A DNA stretch of 64,000 bases from Mucilaginibacter sp. dw_454 (lineage in GTDB: Bacteria > Bacteroidota > Bacteroidia > Sphingobacteriales > Sphingobacteriaceae), in NCBI RefSeq assembly GCF_018449775.1, contig NZ_JAAVVB010000004.1, positions 62,001 to 126,000 on the forward strand, in the 5' to 3' direction. Numbering within the stretch: position 1 is the stretch's first letter; each line of letters begins with the position of its first letter. A program made the translations under genes and the position numbers. Shown in pieces: positions 1 through 8,364 of this stretch. The notes below the pieces were generated by a model. That model was not told the DNA's origin and searched no databases. It worked only from the letters and a program-made list of their open reading frames with translations.

Positions 1-771
1 CGGAATCAGAGTGCAGCCGGCACATTAAAATATACATTGAATGATCTGCAACAAACAGTAGTAAATCATATCACCTCCAGCGTATTAAGCGTATCATTAC
101 GCTATGCGCCGCATGAGCAGATTTACCAGAATAACTTCGGTCGTAATACTATAAAATACAAATACCCAATTTTCACCCTGGTATATAATCAGGGTATTAA
201 AGATGTGTTCAACAGCACCAATAATTACAGCTCAATTACCGCGTCAATAACGAAGCGCTTTTACCTGTCGCAACTTGGGCGTATGGACTTCACCCTGACT
301 AGCGGCGAAATTCTGGGTAAAGTTCCTTACCCTTTGTTAAATGTAAGTGCTGCTAACCAGTCTGTTGTATATGAGCCTGATGCTTATAATCAAATGCATT
401 ATTTAGAATTTGTAAATGATCATTATGCCGGGCTTAATATCACTCAAAACTTTAATGGCTTCTTCCTGAACAAAGTACCGCTGATCAAATACCTGAAATG
501 GCGCGAATACTTAACGTTTAAAGTGTTATATGGCGGTTTACGTGCCGAAAACAACCCGGCGCTGAGCAGCAACTTGTATAATTTCCCCGCCCCGGCAGCC
601 AGCGGCTCCGGAACTTATGCATTAGGCAATACACCCTATACCGAAGCTGGTGTGGGTATAGGCAATATATTCAAAGTGCTAAGGATAGATGGTATAGAAC
701 GCTTCACTTACCTTGACCACCCCGGGATTTCTAAATATGGCGTAAAGTTTACCGTTAATATTGATCTGTAG
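1..771 (+). CDS. DUF5686-family outer-membrane protein, C-terminal part
   Basis: The frame is open to the left edge, so this is the C-terminal 256 residues of a longer protein. It shows alternating aromatic and polar strands and ends in a YGVKFTVNIDL-type terminal beta strand, as in the TonB-receptor-like barrel of DUF5686 proteins, which usually also carry an N-terminal carboxypeptidase-regulatory domain (outside the window). It probably sits in the outer membrane; the family's function is not established. It is followed at once by a terminator and a tRNA fragment, so it is the chromosomal flank of the integration site. The family call rests on overall pattern and the terminus. Confidence 0.6.
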   Translation, partial: RNQSAAGTLKYTLNDLQQTVVNHITSSVLSVSLRYAPHEQIYQNNFGRNTIKYKYPIFTLVYNQGIKDVFNSTNNYSSITASITKRFYLSQLGRMDFTLTSGEILGKVPYPLLNVSAANQSVVYEPDAYNQMHYLEFVNDHYAGLNITQNFNGFFLNKVPLIKYLKWREYLTFKVLYGGLRAENNPALSSNLYNFPAPAASGSGTYALGNTPYTEAGVGIGNIFKVLRIDGIERFTYLDHPGISKYGVKFTVNIDL

Positions 772-784
772 TAATAAAGTATAA

Positions 785-810
785 AAAAAGCCCACCTCTC
801 GGTGAGCTTT
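785..810 (-). terminator. Terminator of the tRNA-Ala locus, copy A
   Basis: Stem AAAGCCCACC (787-796), loop TCTC, arm GGTGAGCTTT (801-810) with one mismatch. Read on the minus strand it ends in a T run directly downstream of the tRNA 3' fragment. The same hairpin, perfectly paired, follows the second fragment at 13.37 kb. Confidence 0.7.
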
Positions 811-811
811 A

Positions 812-854
812 TGGATAATATCGGAGTCGAACCGATGACCTCTTGCATGCCATG
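812..854 (-). repeat. tRNA-Ala(GGC) 3' fragment, att-like copy A
   Basis: On the minus strand this reads as an anticodon loop ATGGCAT (anticodon GGC), the 3' anticodon arm GCAAG, variable loop, T arm ATCGG-TTCGACT-CCGAT, 3' acceptor strand and discriminator A. The 5' half (D arm, 5' anticodon stem) is missing. A 38-bp core (817-854) is identical to 13397-13434. This is what a tyrosine recombinase that integrates at a tRNA 3' end leaves behind. The acceptor strand has one change from copy B (ATTATCC against ATTCTCC). Confidence 0.75.
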
Positions 855-1175
855 GGGCTTTCAATGTAACTTCAGATAAACCGGGGATCAGCAAAAGGGG
901 AATAATAAAAGTAGCGTAGAAGCTAATAGACACCGGGTGTTCAAGCTCTTTCAATAAAACAGACGAGTTTCGTTTGAATTTAATTATAAAAGCAATAGAA
1001 AGAATGATGAATAATATTATGGCTATTCAACCAATAATTTTACTGATCTTAAAATCTAAATGCCAAAGTTCATTAGCCAGCCGCCATGCGAAACTAAGGC
1101 CTGAAAGGCCCATTACCGCACCGAAGATACTGACCAGTAAAAATTCCAAAGCGGGGTTCGATTATTATTTTCCAT
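855..1175 (-). pseudogene. Truncated SLAC1/TehA-type anion channel
   Basis: From ATG at 1175 the frame reads MENNNRTPLWN, then IFGAVMGLSGLSFAWRLAN, the typical first-helix signature of SLAC1/TDT family (TehA-like) channels. A TGA stop then interrupts where a Trp would be expected, after which the frame continues with a membrane helix (IAIILFIILSIAFIIKF), a KELEHPVSISFYATF motif and another helix. Homology stops at LIPG near 880 and the frame runs into the tRNA-Ala fragment. A full protein would have about 320 residues and ten helices, so this is the first quarter with an in-frame stop. It marks a recombination breakpoint. Confidence 0.65.
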
Positions 1176-1201
1176 AATGATTTGTATTAAATGATGCTTT
1201 A

Positions 1202-2182
1202 TTATTTAGGGAGCTTTGCCATAAATTTTAAAATATCCTGCCCAATCTCTTTGCCATGTGTTTCCAGGGCAAAGTGGCCGGTATCATAAAATTTTACGGT
1301 CGTATTGGGGTCATCTTTTTTAAATCCTTCGGCACCCGGAGGAGAAAAATAAGGATCTTTGTCTCCCCATACCGCCAATATCGGCGGCTTACGGTCACGG
1401 AAATATTTCTGGAAGACCGGGTACAATTTGATGTTGGTACGGTAATCCAGTAAAAGGTCCAGCTGCTTTTCTACATTGCCGGGGCGGTCCATTAATTGCT
1501 GGTCCTGGAAGATTCCGTCAGGAGACACCAATGATTTATCAGTTACGCCCTCATGATACTGGAAATTAGTACCTTCAGGTGTAAAGAATGCTCTCACTTT
1601 ATCACGGTTTTCCTGCGTGTCATGTTCCCAATAAGCTTTGACCAAGCCGTGGCTCCAGTCCAGCAAGCCCTGCTCGTAAGCATTACCATTTTGCGTAATG
1701 ATACCCGTGATCCGGTCAGGATTTTTCACGGCAAGTCTTAAACCTACGGGCGCGCCGTAGTCGAAGATGTAAATCGTGAAACGTTTCAGGGTCAGCTCAT
1801 CGATAAAGCCCTGCATGGTATTGGCAATATTGTCAAATGTGTATGCGTAATTCTCTCGTGCAGGTGCATCCGAAAAGCCAAAACCAGGCATGTCTGGTGC
1901 GATCACATGATATTTTTTACTCAAAACAGGGATCAGGTTCCTGAACATAAAAGAGGATGTAGGATACCCGTGCATGAGTAAAATTACAGGCGCATCTTTA
2001 GGGCCTGCTTCGCGGTAAAAGATGTTAATACCTTTGACCTTAATGTTGCGGTAATGAACTGCTTCGTCGTTTTTCATGATGGTTGGTTTTTTAAAGTAAT
2101 AAGTGATTTCCGCCCTTAGTGGGTGAAAAAATAGCAGGAGTACGATGACCAGTATTTCCGGCAGGTGTTTGATTGTTTTCAT
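1202..2182 (-). CDS. Alpha/beta hydrolase with aspartate nucleophile (dehalogenase/epoxide-hydrolase type)
   Basis: 326 residues with a hydrophobic N-terminal segment (about 8-24) that may be a signal peptide or anchor. Oxyanion motif HGYP at 71-74, nucleophile elbow FDYGAPVG with Asp141, acid residue in GDKDPYF (Asp276) and catalytic His303 in TGHFALE. An Asp nucleophile is typical of haloalkane dehalogenases and epoxide hydrolases rather than esterases; the substrate cannot be read from sequence. Last gene of a four-gene operon, overlapping the DUF302 gene by 4 bp (ATGA), so translation is probably coupled. Confidence 0.75.
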   Translation of the reverse strand: MKTIKHLPEILVIVLLLFFHPLRAEITYYFKKPTIMKNDEAVHYRNIKVKGINIFYREAGPKDAPVILLMHGYPTSSFMFRNLIPVLSKKYHVIAPDMPGFGFSDAPARENYAYTFDNIANTMQGFIDELTLKRFTIYIFDYGAPVGLRLAVKNPDRITGIITQNGNAYEQGLLDWSHGLVKAYWEHDTQENRDKVRAFFTPEGTNFQYHEGVTDKSLVSPDGIFQDQQLMDRPGNVEKQLDLLLDYRTNIKLYPVFQKYFRDRKPPILAVWGDKDPYFSPPGAEGFKKDDPNTTVKFYDTGHFALETHGKEIGQDILKFMAKLPK

Positions 2183-2571
2183 TGATTTATGGTTAAAGCT
2201 TTTTCGATTATTGGCGTGAGATCCAGGCTGGTTACCAGTTTTGAAGACAGTGTATACCTGTTTTGAATATAAACCGGATCATTAAAAGCTATCCGCACGA
2301 TTTGATCTTCATCTTTCCAGGCTAATATTTTCAAGGGAAGGTCAAGCGCAGCCATCGGGTTCGCCGCCATGATCGCCCCGCCGGTGGCTGGGTTACCGAA
2401 CAGTATGAACTCCATTGGCAGGATTTCCCGGCCCGAATGGCGAACTTCATTTTGTTGATCGATCCGGCTGTAAATGGTTGCCCCGTTCTTTTCCAGGAAA
2501 ATGACCAACCGGTCTATTGTTTCCTTAACCCCAAATGGACTTGTGCGGGTGATAATTCCTTGTGTATTCAT
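2179..2571 (-). CDS. DUF302 family protein
   Basis: 130 residues matching the small DUF302 fold: an N-terminal FGVKETIDRLVIFLEKNG helix, a central FGNPATGG turn, and LDLPLKILAWKDEDQIVRIAFNDP near the C-terminal half. DUF302 proteins are small soluble proteins of unknown biochemical role that often lie beside oxidative-stress or redox genes. No signal peptide is visible, so it is probably cytoplasmic. Third gene of the DUF417/AhpD-like/DUF302/hydrolase operon, with 7 bp to the upstream gene and a 4-bp overlap with the downstream one. Confidence 0.75.
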   Translation of the reverse strand: MNTQGIITRTSPFGVKETIDRLVIFLEKNGATIYSRIDQQNEVRHSGREILPMEFILFGNPATGGAIMAANPMAALDLPLKILAWKDEDQIVRIAFNDPVYIQNRYTLSSKLVTSLDLTPIIEKALTINQ

Positions 2572-2578
2572 CGTTATT

Positions 2579-3118
2579 TTAGTTTAGTGGTTCTGCCAGT
2601 GGGAAGTCGATCGGAACGTTGGTCAGCGCAAACACATAATTGGTAAATAACCTTACCATCACTAGTCCGATCAGTTCCATCACAGCGCCTTCATCAAAAC
2701 CGGCATCATAAAATGCAGTCAAGTATTCGTCGGCAGATTTCCCCTTTGTTTCTGCAATTGTTTTGGCCAGTTGAATGATGCTGTTTAACCTCGCATCTGC
2801 TACTTTGCCTCTTCTGATATCATGCGTTTCTTCTTTCGTGAAGCCCCGCTTTATGGCCAGTATGGTGTGGGCTGCCAGGCAGTATTCGCAGGAATTTACT
2901 TCTGAAACTACCAAGGCAATCGCTTCCCTTTCCTTTGCGCTAAAGACACCGCCGTTAAGCGTTTCTTCCAGGTTCATAAAACCTTTAAGGGCGAATGCGG
3001 AGTGGCCCATGGTGGCATACAGATTAGGAACTTTGCCTGCACGCTTTTGCAGAACATCGAACAATAATTGAGATTCAGGACTTACCTGATCGCGGGTTGG
3101 GACAGTTATTTTTCTCAT
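2579..3118 (-). CDS. Carboxymuconolactone decarboxylase/AhpD-like protein
   Basis: 179 residues with the AhpD-type core: FSAKEREAIALVVSEVNSCEYCLAAHT, with the redox pair Cys77-x-x-Cys80 followed by His84, and an upstream conserved Glu. Such proteins act as thiol-dependent peroxide or organic-hydroperoxide reductases, or as partners of peroxiredoxins. The intact CxxC plus His argues for redox activity rather than decarboxylation. Second gene of the operon, six bases after the DUF417 gene. The setting beside DUF417 and DUF302 suggests a defence against reactive oxidants. Confidence 0.8.
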   Translation of the reverse strand: MRKITVPTRDQVSPESQLLFDVLQKRAGKVPNLYATMGHSAFALKGFMNLEETLNGGVFSAKEREAIALVVSEVNSCEYCLAAHTILAIKRGFTKEETHDIRRGKVADARLNSIIQLAKTIAETKGKSADEYLTAFYDAGFDEGAVMELIGLVMVRLFTNYVFALTNVPIDFPLAEPLN

Positions 3119-3124
3119 AGCGGA

Positions 3125-3691
3125 TTATTGGTTTTTACGTTTTAAATAAAGTGTGGCTGTTTCACTCATGGTGATAATTGCGCCGCCCAGAATAACAATG
3201 TCTTTGATGACCAGGCGGCCACGGCCGGATAGAAAGGGAAAGCCCCAGTTTTGGTCATTTAGGTGTGGCACCCAGCTTTCCGGTGTTGTTACAAGAAAAG
3301 ACAGCGTGCCCAGCGTCATGATAAAAATGAGGATGCTGGCAATCATACTAGGTATTGGAAATACTTTATATAAGGCGATAAATACCGCGAAGGTTACCAG
3401 CATGATGCCAAGCGCGGTTGAAAAGCCGTAGGTGTTGTTCGCTTCCTGCCATAGGTGATTGGCAGGGATAAGTTCACCTTCGCGATTTATATGTTTTTTA
3501 TATTCTTCCGGATGGCTATAGTAAAAAGACATAAAAGGACTGTTGGCTACAAAGGGTACAATACCGTCAGCTTCATAAGTAAAGAATTTGAGGCCGCCGA
3601 TCCAAAGAAAGACAACGATTATACCAAAACGGACGGCATTTTTACCAAATTGGTCGAGCCCGGCAATAAACTGAATAAAGGAATTTTTCAT
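3125..3691 (-). CDS. DUF417 inner-membrane protein (YkgB/RclC-like)
   Basis: 188 residues with four hydrophobic helices (about 16-34, 90-110, 115-135, 160-175) and the DUF417 patterns FLWIGGLKFFTYEADGI, VANSPFMS and a GTLSFLVTTPE segment. E. coli RclC (YkgB) of the reactive-chlorine-resistance operon belongs to this family; its exact role is unknown. First gene of the operon. Its promoter carries a TATTTTTG -7 box at 3717-3724 and four TTAAC repeats at 3748-3783, which also occur at the nearby histidine-kinase locus. Confidence 0.8.
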   Translation of the reverse strand: MKNSFIQFIAGLDQFGKNAVRFGIIVVFLWIGGLKFFTYEADGIVPFVANSPFMSFYYSHPEEYKKHINREGELIPANHLWQEANNTYGFSTALGIMLVTFAVFIALYKVFPIPSMIASILIFIMTLGTLSFLVTTPESWVPHLNDQNWGFPFLSGRGRLVIKDIVILGGAIITMSETATLYLKRKNQ

Positions 3692-3716
3692 GATCTGATT
3701 TTATTTTTGTGTTAAG

Positions 3717-3783
3717 CAAAAATACCCCGGATCAAGACGCGGTTTTGTTAACGCACTGCTAACGAGTGTTAACTATTCTTAAC
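3717..3783 (-). promoter_or_regulatory. Promoter of the DUF417 operon with TTAAC repeat array
   Basis: On the minus strand TATTTTTG (3717-3724) fits the Bacteroidota -7 box TAnnTTTG. Upstream lie TTAAC/CTAAC/TTAAC/TTAAC starting at 3748, 3759, 3769 and 3779, that is 11, 10 and 10 bp apart on one face of the helix. No clear -33 TTG is present; the array starts about where it would lie, as expected for an activator-dependent promoter. Direct repeats at helical spacing are typical for OmpR/PhoB-type regulators, and such a regulator is encoded 1.2 kb away. Confidence 0.6.
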
Positions 3784-3815
3784 TGCAATCAGGAAGGAGA
3801 GAGAAAACGGGAATT

Positions 3816-4988
3816 TTAGTTATGATGTACCCTATCGGCTATAACAGGGATTTTGGTTTTTTGGAAAGCGTTGTCCGCTGCCTTTTGAAGCGTCGCGGGC
3901 ATTTGTTTATCGGCAGTGCTAAAACCGTCATAAGGTTTCACCTCATTATCTTTTTCCCGTGGTTTAATAACCGCCCCGGGAGGGAGTTGTGCCGCCTGGT
4001 CTGTGGTAATCACGCCCGCCTGAAATTCATCCGTCCGCTCTACGGCATAGCCGTCTGCTTCTGTGACCGAATTAAACTTGACTGCATCTAAAGCCCATTG
4101 GTTTCCATATTTCCGGTATTGTATAAACGAGGTGAGCTTGTTGAGGTCTATGGCACTGTTGATCTTTACATTATATTTAGTATTCAGTACGCGCACAAAT
4201 GCATATGTCGCGGTGTCAATATACAGGATGCCGGCATTGGCATCTTTTCCATTAGAATAAAAGTTTACCACGTAAGTTTTTCTGCCATCGATCAGTTCTT
4301 TTCTGTTCAGCTTATACTTAAATCTGGCAGGGTTCCCCCTGAGCGGAACGGCATTCAAATGTACATCATCATGGGTCAGTGCGAGCGAATAACCGTTGAT
4401 AAAGGCGACCTTGCGAGCCTTCGGGTTACTTTTTATTCTTTCGTCCTTTTCCATTAAACCAACCTGCGTCACTGCCGGTGTATCTGCATAGGCCGACATA
4501 TAAATTTTGACTTTGGCGTTGTTGACATAGTAATATTGATAACCAAAGGTATCACGTACGCTATGGATCATGTTTTGCGTGCCGGTAATGTTAAACCCTT
4601 TATTCAAATAGTTTTGCGCGATCTGCCGGTAGGCCTTCTGCACAATAAATTCCGCGCCGAGGGGAATATTTACTTCCGCCAACTCTTGTATAGCCGGTTT
4701 CAGGGTCACATTAAAATTATCGGAGAAATCCGAGATATGAATGGTTTGGTAACCTATGCTGCTGATCGTAATGCCGGACGCTTCGGCAACGGATTGCTGC
4801 ACATAAAACACGAAGTTGCCGTTACCATCGGCAGACGTCCCGAAAGAACCCGAAAGGATCGAGGCGGCCGGCACAGCTGCACCTGTTTTCGCATTAGTCA
4901 CTTTGCCTTTTAAGGTCACGATCTGCGCGGTTGCGGTAACGCTGACAGCAAGTATAAACAGGCTTAAATAAAGTTTGATGCTCATCAA
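3816..4988 (-). CDS. Secreted carboxypeptidase-regulatory-like domain protein
   Basis: 390 residues. Signal peptide at 1-21 (ends TATAQ), then a CarboxypepD_reg-like beta-sandwich (about 22-95: LKGKVTNAKTGAAVPAASI, SIGYQTIHI), then a domain of about 290 residues of alternating strands that resembles the N-terminal parts of DUF5686-type proteins but without the barrel. No catalytic residues are recognisable. Probably periplasmic or outer-membrane attached. It overlaps the response-regulator gene by 4 bp and is therefore the third gene of the kinase/regulator operon, suggesting an envelope role under that system. Confidence 0.6.
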   Translation of the reverse strand: MMSIKLYLSLFILAVSVTATAQIVTLKGKVTNAKTGAAVPAASILSGSFGTSADGNGNFVFYVQQSVAEASGITISSIGYQTIHISDFSDNFNVTLKPAIQELAEVNIPLGAEFIVQKAYRQIAQNYLNKGFNITGTQNMIHSVRDTFGYQYYYVNNAKVKIYMSAYADTPAVTQVGLMEKDERIKSNPKARKVAFINGYSLALTHDDVHLNAVPLRGNPARFKYKLNRKELIDGRKTYVVNFYSNGKDANAGILYIDTATYAFVRVLNTKYNVKINSAIDLNKLTSFIQYRKYGNQWALDAVKFNSVTEADGYAVERTDEFQAGVITTDQAAQLPPGAVIKPREKDNEVKPYDGFSTADKQMPATLQKAADNAFQKTKIPVIADRVHHN

Positions 4989-5689
4989 TTCCGGTGCTCA
5001 ATTAATCGGTATCCTAGCCCCCGGACATTTTGAATTTCAACGTTTGGGTCTTCGGAAAAATACTTGCGCAGCCGGGTGATATACACATCCATACTCCGCC
5101 CGTTAAATATATTGTCATCATTCCATATTTTCAAGAGCGCGGTGCGTCTGTCCAGCAGGTCGTTTTTGTGTTGCAGCAGCAGGTCCAGTAATTCGGCTTC
5201 CCGCTGTGACAGATAGGCTGTTTTCTGATCATGCGTCAGCTCCAGCCTGGAATAGGTGAAATGATAGGTGCCGATCGTAGTGATCTTTTGCGCCGCGATA
5301 TGTTCTTTAGAAGCCTCGGGAAGTTTGCGGCGGATCAGGCTTTTTAACCGGTACACCAGTTCTTCCATACTGAAAGGCTTTTTCATATAATCGTCAGCGC
5401 CCATTTCAAAGCCTTTCAAAACATCTTCGTTCTGCGTTTTTGCGGTCAAAAAAATAATGGGGACCTGCCCGTCGATCTGCCGGATATCATGCACCAACGA
5501 AAACCCGTCTTTGCGGGGCATCATCACATCGATTACACAAAGATCCGGTTTGATCTGATGATAAAGGGTCCAGCCCTCTACGCCATTGCCGGCCAGGGTG
5601 ATCAGAAAATCACGGGTTTCCAGCGCTTCTTTGATGATCGACGCCAAAACCTGTTCATCTTCAACCAGCAGTACCTTAATTTTATTCAT
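4985..5689 (-). CDS. OmpR/PhoB-family response regulator
   Basis: 234 residues. Receiver domain at 1-120 with acidic pocket (VEDE), phosphoacceptor Asp54 in CVIDVMMPRKDG, conserved Thr and Lys in FLTAKT and MKKPF; winged-helix DNA-binding domain at about 135-232 ending in VRGLGYRL. It is the partner of the histidine kinase, which overlaps it by 8 bp. OmpR-type regulators bind tandem direct repeats; the TTAAC arrays with 10-11 bp period at 3.75, 7.17 and 7.27 kb are the obvious candidates for its sites. Confidence 0.93.
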   Translation of the reverse strand: MNKIKVLLVEDEQVLASIIKEALETRDFLITLAGNGVEGWTLYHQIKPDLCVIDVMMPRKDGFSLVHDIRQIDGQVPIIFLTAKTQNEDVLKGFEMGADDYMKKPFSMEELVYRLKSLIRRKLPEASKEHIAAQKITTIGTYHFTYSRLELTHDQKTAYLSQREAELLDLLLQHKNDLLDRRTALLKIWNDDNIFNGRSMDVYITRLRKYFSEDPNVEIQNVRGLGYRLIEHRN

Positions 5690-7070
5690 GTGCCGGAAAT
5701 TTAATGATAAACTCCGTACCTGCGCCTAATTTGCTTTTGGCGCTGATACTGCCATTCAACGAAGTTACTAATTGCTTCACATAACTTAAGCCTAAGCCGT
5801 AACCTTTTACATTGTGCAGGTTACCTGACCCGACCCGGTAAAATTTATCGAAAATATAGGGAATATTCTGGTCACTAATGCCTATGCCGTTGTCAATAAC
5901 CTGCAATTGCCAGCCATCGCCGGATAAGGAAGAGGTGATGATGCTTATTTCAGGAGGTCGTTCGGCATATTTGATCGCATTGTCTACCAGGTTGCTGATC
6001 ACCGTATCGATGATGTAAGCATCCGTGGTGACCAGCTTATTTGTCAATTCGGATTGATAGTGAACGGCCAGTTCATTGTTAATACTGAACCTCCCCAGGA
6101 TACCCTCAATGAGCTGGTCGATATGGATCAACTCATAATTGATTGATTTAATGCCGTGTTCATAGCGGGTAATATCCAGTATCCGGTCCACATTTTTATC
6201 GAGCTTATCCAGGATATCTAGATTGATGTTTAAGTGGCGAATGGTTTTTTCCGTGTCCTTCAGATCCCCGAATTTTAACAGCGACTCGCTGGAGGACCTG
6301 AGAATGGCAATGGGGGTACGCAATTCATGGGTAATGTTATTAATAAAATCGTTTTTCAGTCCATCCAGCTGCATCTGCCTGTTGATGATCAGTCCCATGT
6401 AGATCAGGCTGCCGCCGGATAAAATGATCAATAATAGTGATACCAGGGCAGGCATAATATTTTGCGACAGTAAAAATTGGAAAGTATGCGCCATTTCCAC
6501 TGCTACCAACCTATCGTCCTTTGTAAATGGGACATTTGATGCTATTTGCCTAGGTGAAGCATGTTCATGAGGTTTCAAGAGGGTAAGTTTGAATGGCAGC
6601 TTGATTTCTTTTTCCAGCAGCTCTTTTTTAAAGAGTCTCGTCAATGTATCCAATATGATCGGTTTCCCATCCTGTTCGGTGAGCAACTGGGCGACCAATT
6701 GTTGGACGGCTAATAGATTATCCGAAGAAACCGGTAGCAGCGAAACGCTGTTGCCGCTGAATACCTGGTCACTCTTTTTTACCGTAACAGCGTCTCCGGT
6801 TATACTTTTATATTTTGATGCAGCCGGGTTTGACTGGTGGATCAGATTGATCAGTGGCAGATACGGCGTCTTTGATTGCAAGCCATAGGGTAGCTTACTT
6901 ACCGACAGGGGGTATTTATCTATGCTCTTATATAAGGCATTTAAAACGGTGGTATTAAAATTCCGTTCGCCGGTTTTATAAGTGTTATAGACCCAGTACA
7001 CCTGAAAGACCAGGATACCGAGTACGGTGACTGCGGCTAACCAGGCTATTATTTTAAATCTTCTTTTCAT
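5682..7070 (-). CDS. Membrane-bound sensor histidine kinase
   Basis: 462 residues from ATG at 7070, chosen because MKRRFK leads directly into the first TM helix (about 6-25) while the longer frame adds 28 residues of non-membrane sequence. A periplasmic sensor of about 190 residues lies before TM2 (about 210-232). Then H-box NDFINNITHELRTP, N-box SNLVDNAIKYAE, G1 DNGIGIS, F-box FDKFYRVG and G2 GYGLGLSYVK: a complete HisKA/HATPase kinase. The periplasmic part resembles no sensor I recognise. Divergent from the GIN-domain gene. Confidence 0.92.
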   Translation of the reverse strand: MKRRFKIIAWLAAVTVLGILVFQVYWVYNTYKTGERNFNTTVLNALYKSIDKYPLSVSKLPYGLQSKTPYLPLINLIHQSNPAASKYKSITGDAVTVKKSDQVFSGNSVSLLPVSSDNLLAVQQLVAQLLTEQDGKPIILDTLTRLFKKELLEKEIKLPFKLTLLKPHEHASPRQIASNVPFTKDDRLVAVEMAHTFQFLLSQNIMPALVSLLLIILSGGSLIYMGLIINRQMQLDGLKNDFINNITHELRTPIAILRSSSESLLKFGDLKDTEKTIRHLNINLDILDKLDKNVDRILDITRYEHGIKSINYELIHIDQLIEGILGRFSINNELAVHYQSELTNKLVTTDAYIIDTVISNLVDNAIKYAERPPEISIITSSLSGDGWQLQVIDNGIGISDQNIPYIFDKFYRVGSGNLHNVKGYGLGLSYVKQLVTSLNGSISAKSKLGAGTEFIIKFPAHE

Positions 7071-7169
7071 TTTATTTCCTTGATCTACCCTTTTTGGATG
7101 CTTCACAAAGCATTTTAACCGGGTTTCATTGTACGAAGATAGCCATATCTGCAAAGGCTGTCTATACAG

Positions 7170-7325
7170 TTAACACTAGTTAACAATCCATTTCAAGAGT
7201 GCTTTCCGCTGTTACAGCGCGATTCCGCTTCAAAAACAGCTTAAATACCTGAATCCGAATTAAGTTTAGTTAACACTCATTAGCAATCAGTTAACGAAAC
7301 CGGGGCTGTTTTCGAGGCAAATTTG
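7170..7325. promoter_or_regulatory. Divergent control region with two TTAAC arrays
   Basis: TTAAC at 7170 and 7180 faces the kinase operon; TTAAC, TTAGC, TTAAC at 7270, 7280 and 7291 faces the GIN gene. Spacings of 10 and 11 bp match the array at 3.75 kb. CAAATTTG at 7318-7325 resembles a -7 box, and its distance to the nearest repeat (22 bp) nearly equals the 23 bp seen at the DUF417 promoter. Inferred: autoregulation of the kinase/regulator operon and control of the divergent gene by the response regulator. Confidence 0.5.
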
Positions 7326-7364
7326 CTCAACGAAAAAACAAAAACTATCAAAACTTTAGAAATC

Positions 7365-8093
7365 ATGAAGACAACACTTTTAACAATCGCAACACTATTA
7401 TTAATGCTCACTGCAGCCAACAATTCATTTGCAGCCAATTCAGGAAACCACCAGGAATACACCGAACTAACCTGGATCAATCATTTCTATAAGATCGAGG
7501 TACATGGTAATGTCCAGCTGCATCTATTATCCGGCGAAAAAAACAGGGTGGAAATGAACAGCACTTATTATGATCACAACGCCCTGGTACAGGTAGAGAA
7601 CGGTGTGCTGCGCATTACCTGCTACAGAACGGAAAGACTCCAGGTCTGGGTAACAGTAGACGACCTGCGCGCACTGTCTGCTTATGATAACGTACTGGTG
7701 CAAACGGAAGGCAGATTTTCGACCCTGGAAATAGATGTCGAATTATTCAATAAAGCAAAAGCGGATCTGAACCTGGATTGCTTTGCCACCAACATCAAAC
7801 TGAATAACCAGTCAATGGCAAATATCAGTGGCACAGCTATTGAAAGTGAATTAATCAGCAACTACGCCGCCACACTTAATGCAGCAAATTTCACTGCCGA
7901 TGAAACAGTCATGAAACGTATCGCGCCGATATGGGAAACACGAATTGCTTTTGTTGACCCTGACCCTGACCCCTTAACCGATATGGCCGGCACCAAAGAG
8001 CTGCGCCTTTTTTCCAATGCAGCAAACCCTATAAAACTCGATATCCCTGCCGGAGTAAATACCCTTTACATCACTCAAAACCTGATCAACTAA
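7365..8093 (+). CDS. GIN-domain (DUF2807) secreted protein
   Basis: 242 residues from ATG at 7365, which begins a clear signal peptide (MKTTLLTIATLLLMLTAANNSFA); the longer frame adds 14 unlikely residues. The mature part opens with FYKIEVHGNVQLHLLSGEK and continues with the repeated strand-turn units (LVQVENGVLRITC, LRALSAYDNVLVQTEG) of the GIN/DUF2807 beta-helix head domain. These are cell-surface proteins of unknown function. Divergent from the histidine kinase; its promoter holds three TTAAC-type repeats, so it is a likely regulon member and possibly involved in signal input. Confidence 0.65.
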   Translation: MKTTLLTIATLLLMLTAANNSFAANSGNHQEYTELTWINHFYKIEVHGNVQLHLLSGEKNRVEMNSTYYDHNALVQVENGVLRITCYRTERLQVWVTVDDLRALSAYDNVLVQTEGRFSTLEIDVELFNKAKADLNLDCFATNIKLNNQSMANISGTAIESELISNYAATLNAANFTADETVMKRIAPIWETRIAFVDPDPDPLTDMAGTKELRLFSNAANPIKLDIPAGVNTLYITQNLIN

Positions 8094-8136
8094 TTAACTA
8101 ATCACTGTTCCCGGACGCTAAGCTTAAAATTAAAAA

Positions 8137-8364
8137 ATGGAAACGTACCTGTTCTATGCCACGCACCTGATCATGACGGCGTGCATTGCAGTCGTTATCT
8201 CGGCATCGCTGCCGGAAAACGGAATCGCTTACATGAAAAGAATATTTGACCTGACAAACGGCCTGTTCTCATTCGAGAATTTGAAAGAGCGGTTGGTTTT
8301 CAAATCGCTGATCATCAACATATTGACTATCGGCTTGCAAATAGCTACCCAATTATTAAGATAA
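8137..8364 (+). CDS. Small two-helix membrane protein
   Basis: 75 residues with hydrophobic helices at about 4-23 (LFYATHLIMTACIAVVISA) and 55-73. I recognise no family. The stop codon overlaps the start of the AraC-type regulator (TAATG), so the two are translationally coupled and probably function together. Whether it senses or merely accompanies the regulator cannot be told. Confidence 0.5.
   Translation: METYLFYATHLIMTACIAVVISASLPENGIAYMKRIFDLTNGLFSFENLKERLVFKSLIINILTIGLQIATQLLR

Noticed and set aside
679-954. 91-residue minus-strand frame spanning the DUF5686 end, tRNA fragment and channel remnant
   Set aside because: It is a chance continuation of the truncated SLAC1-type frame through the tRNA fragment, not a gene.
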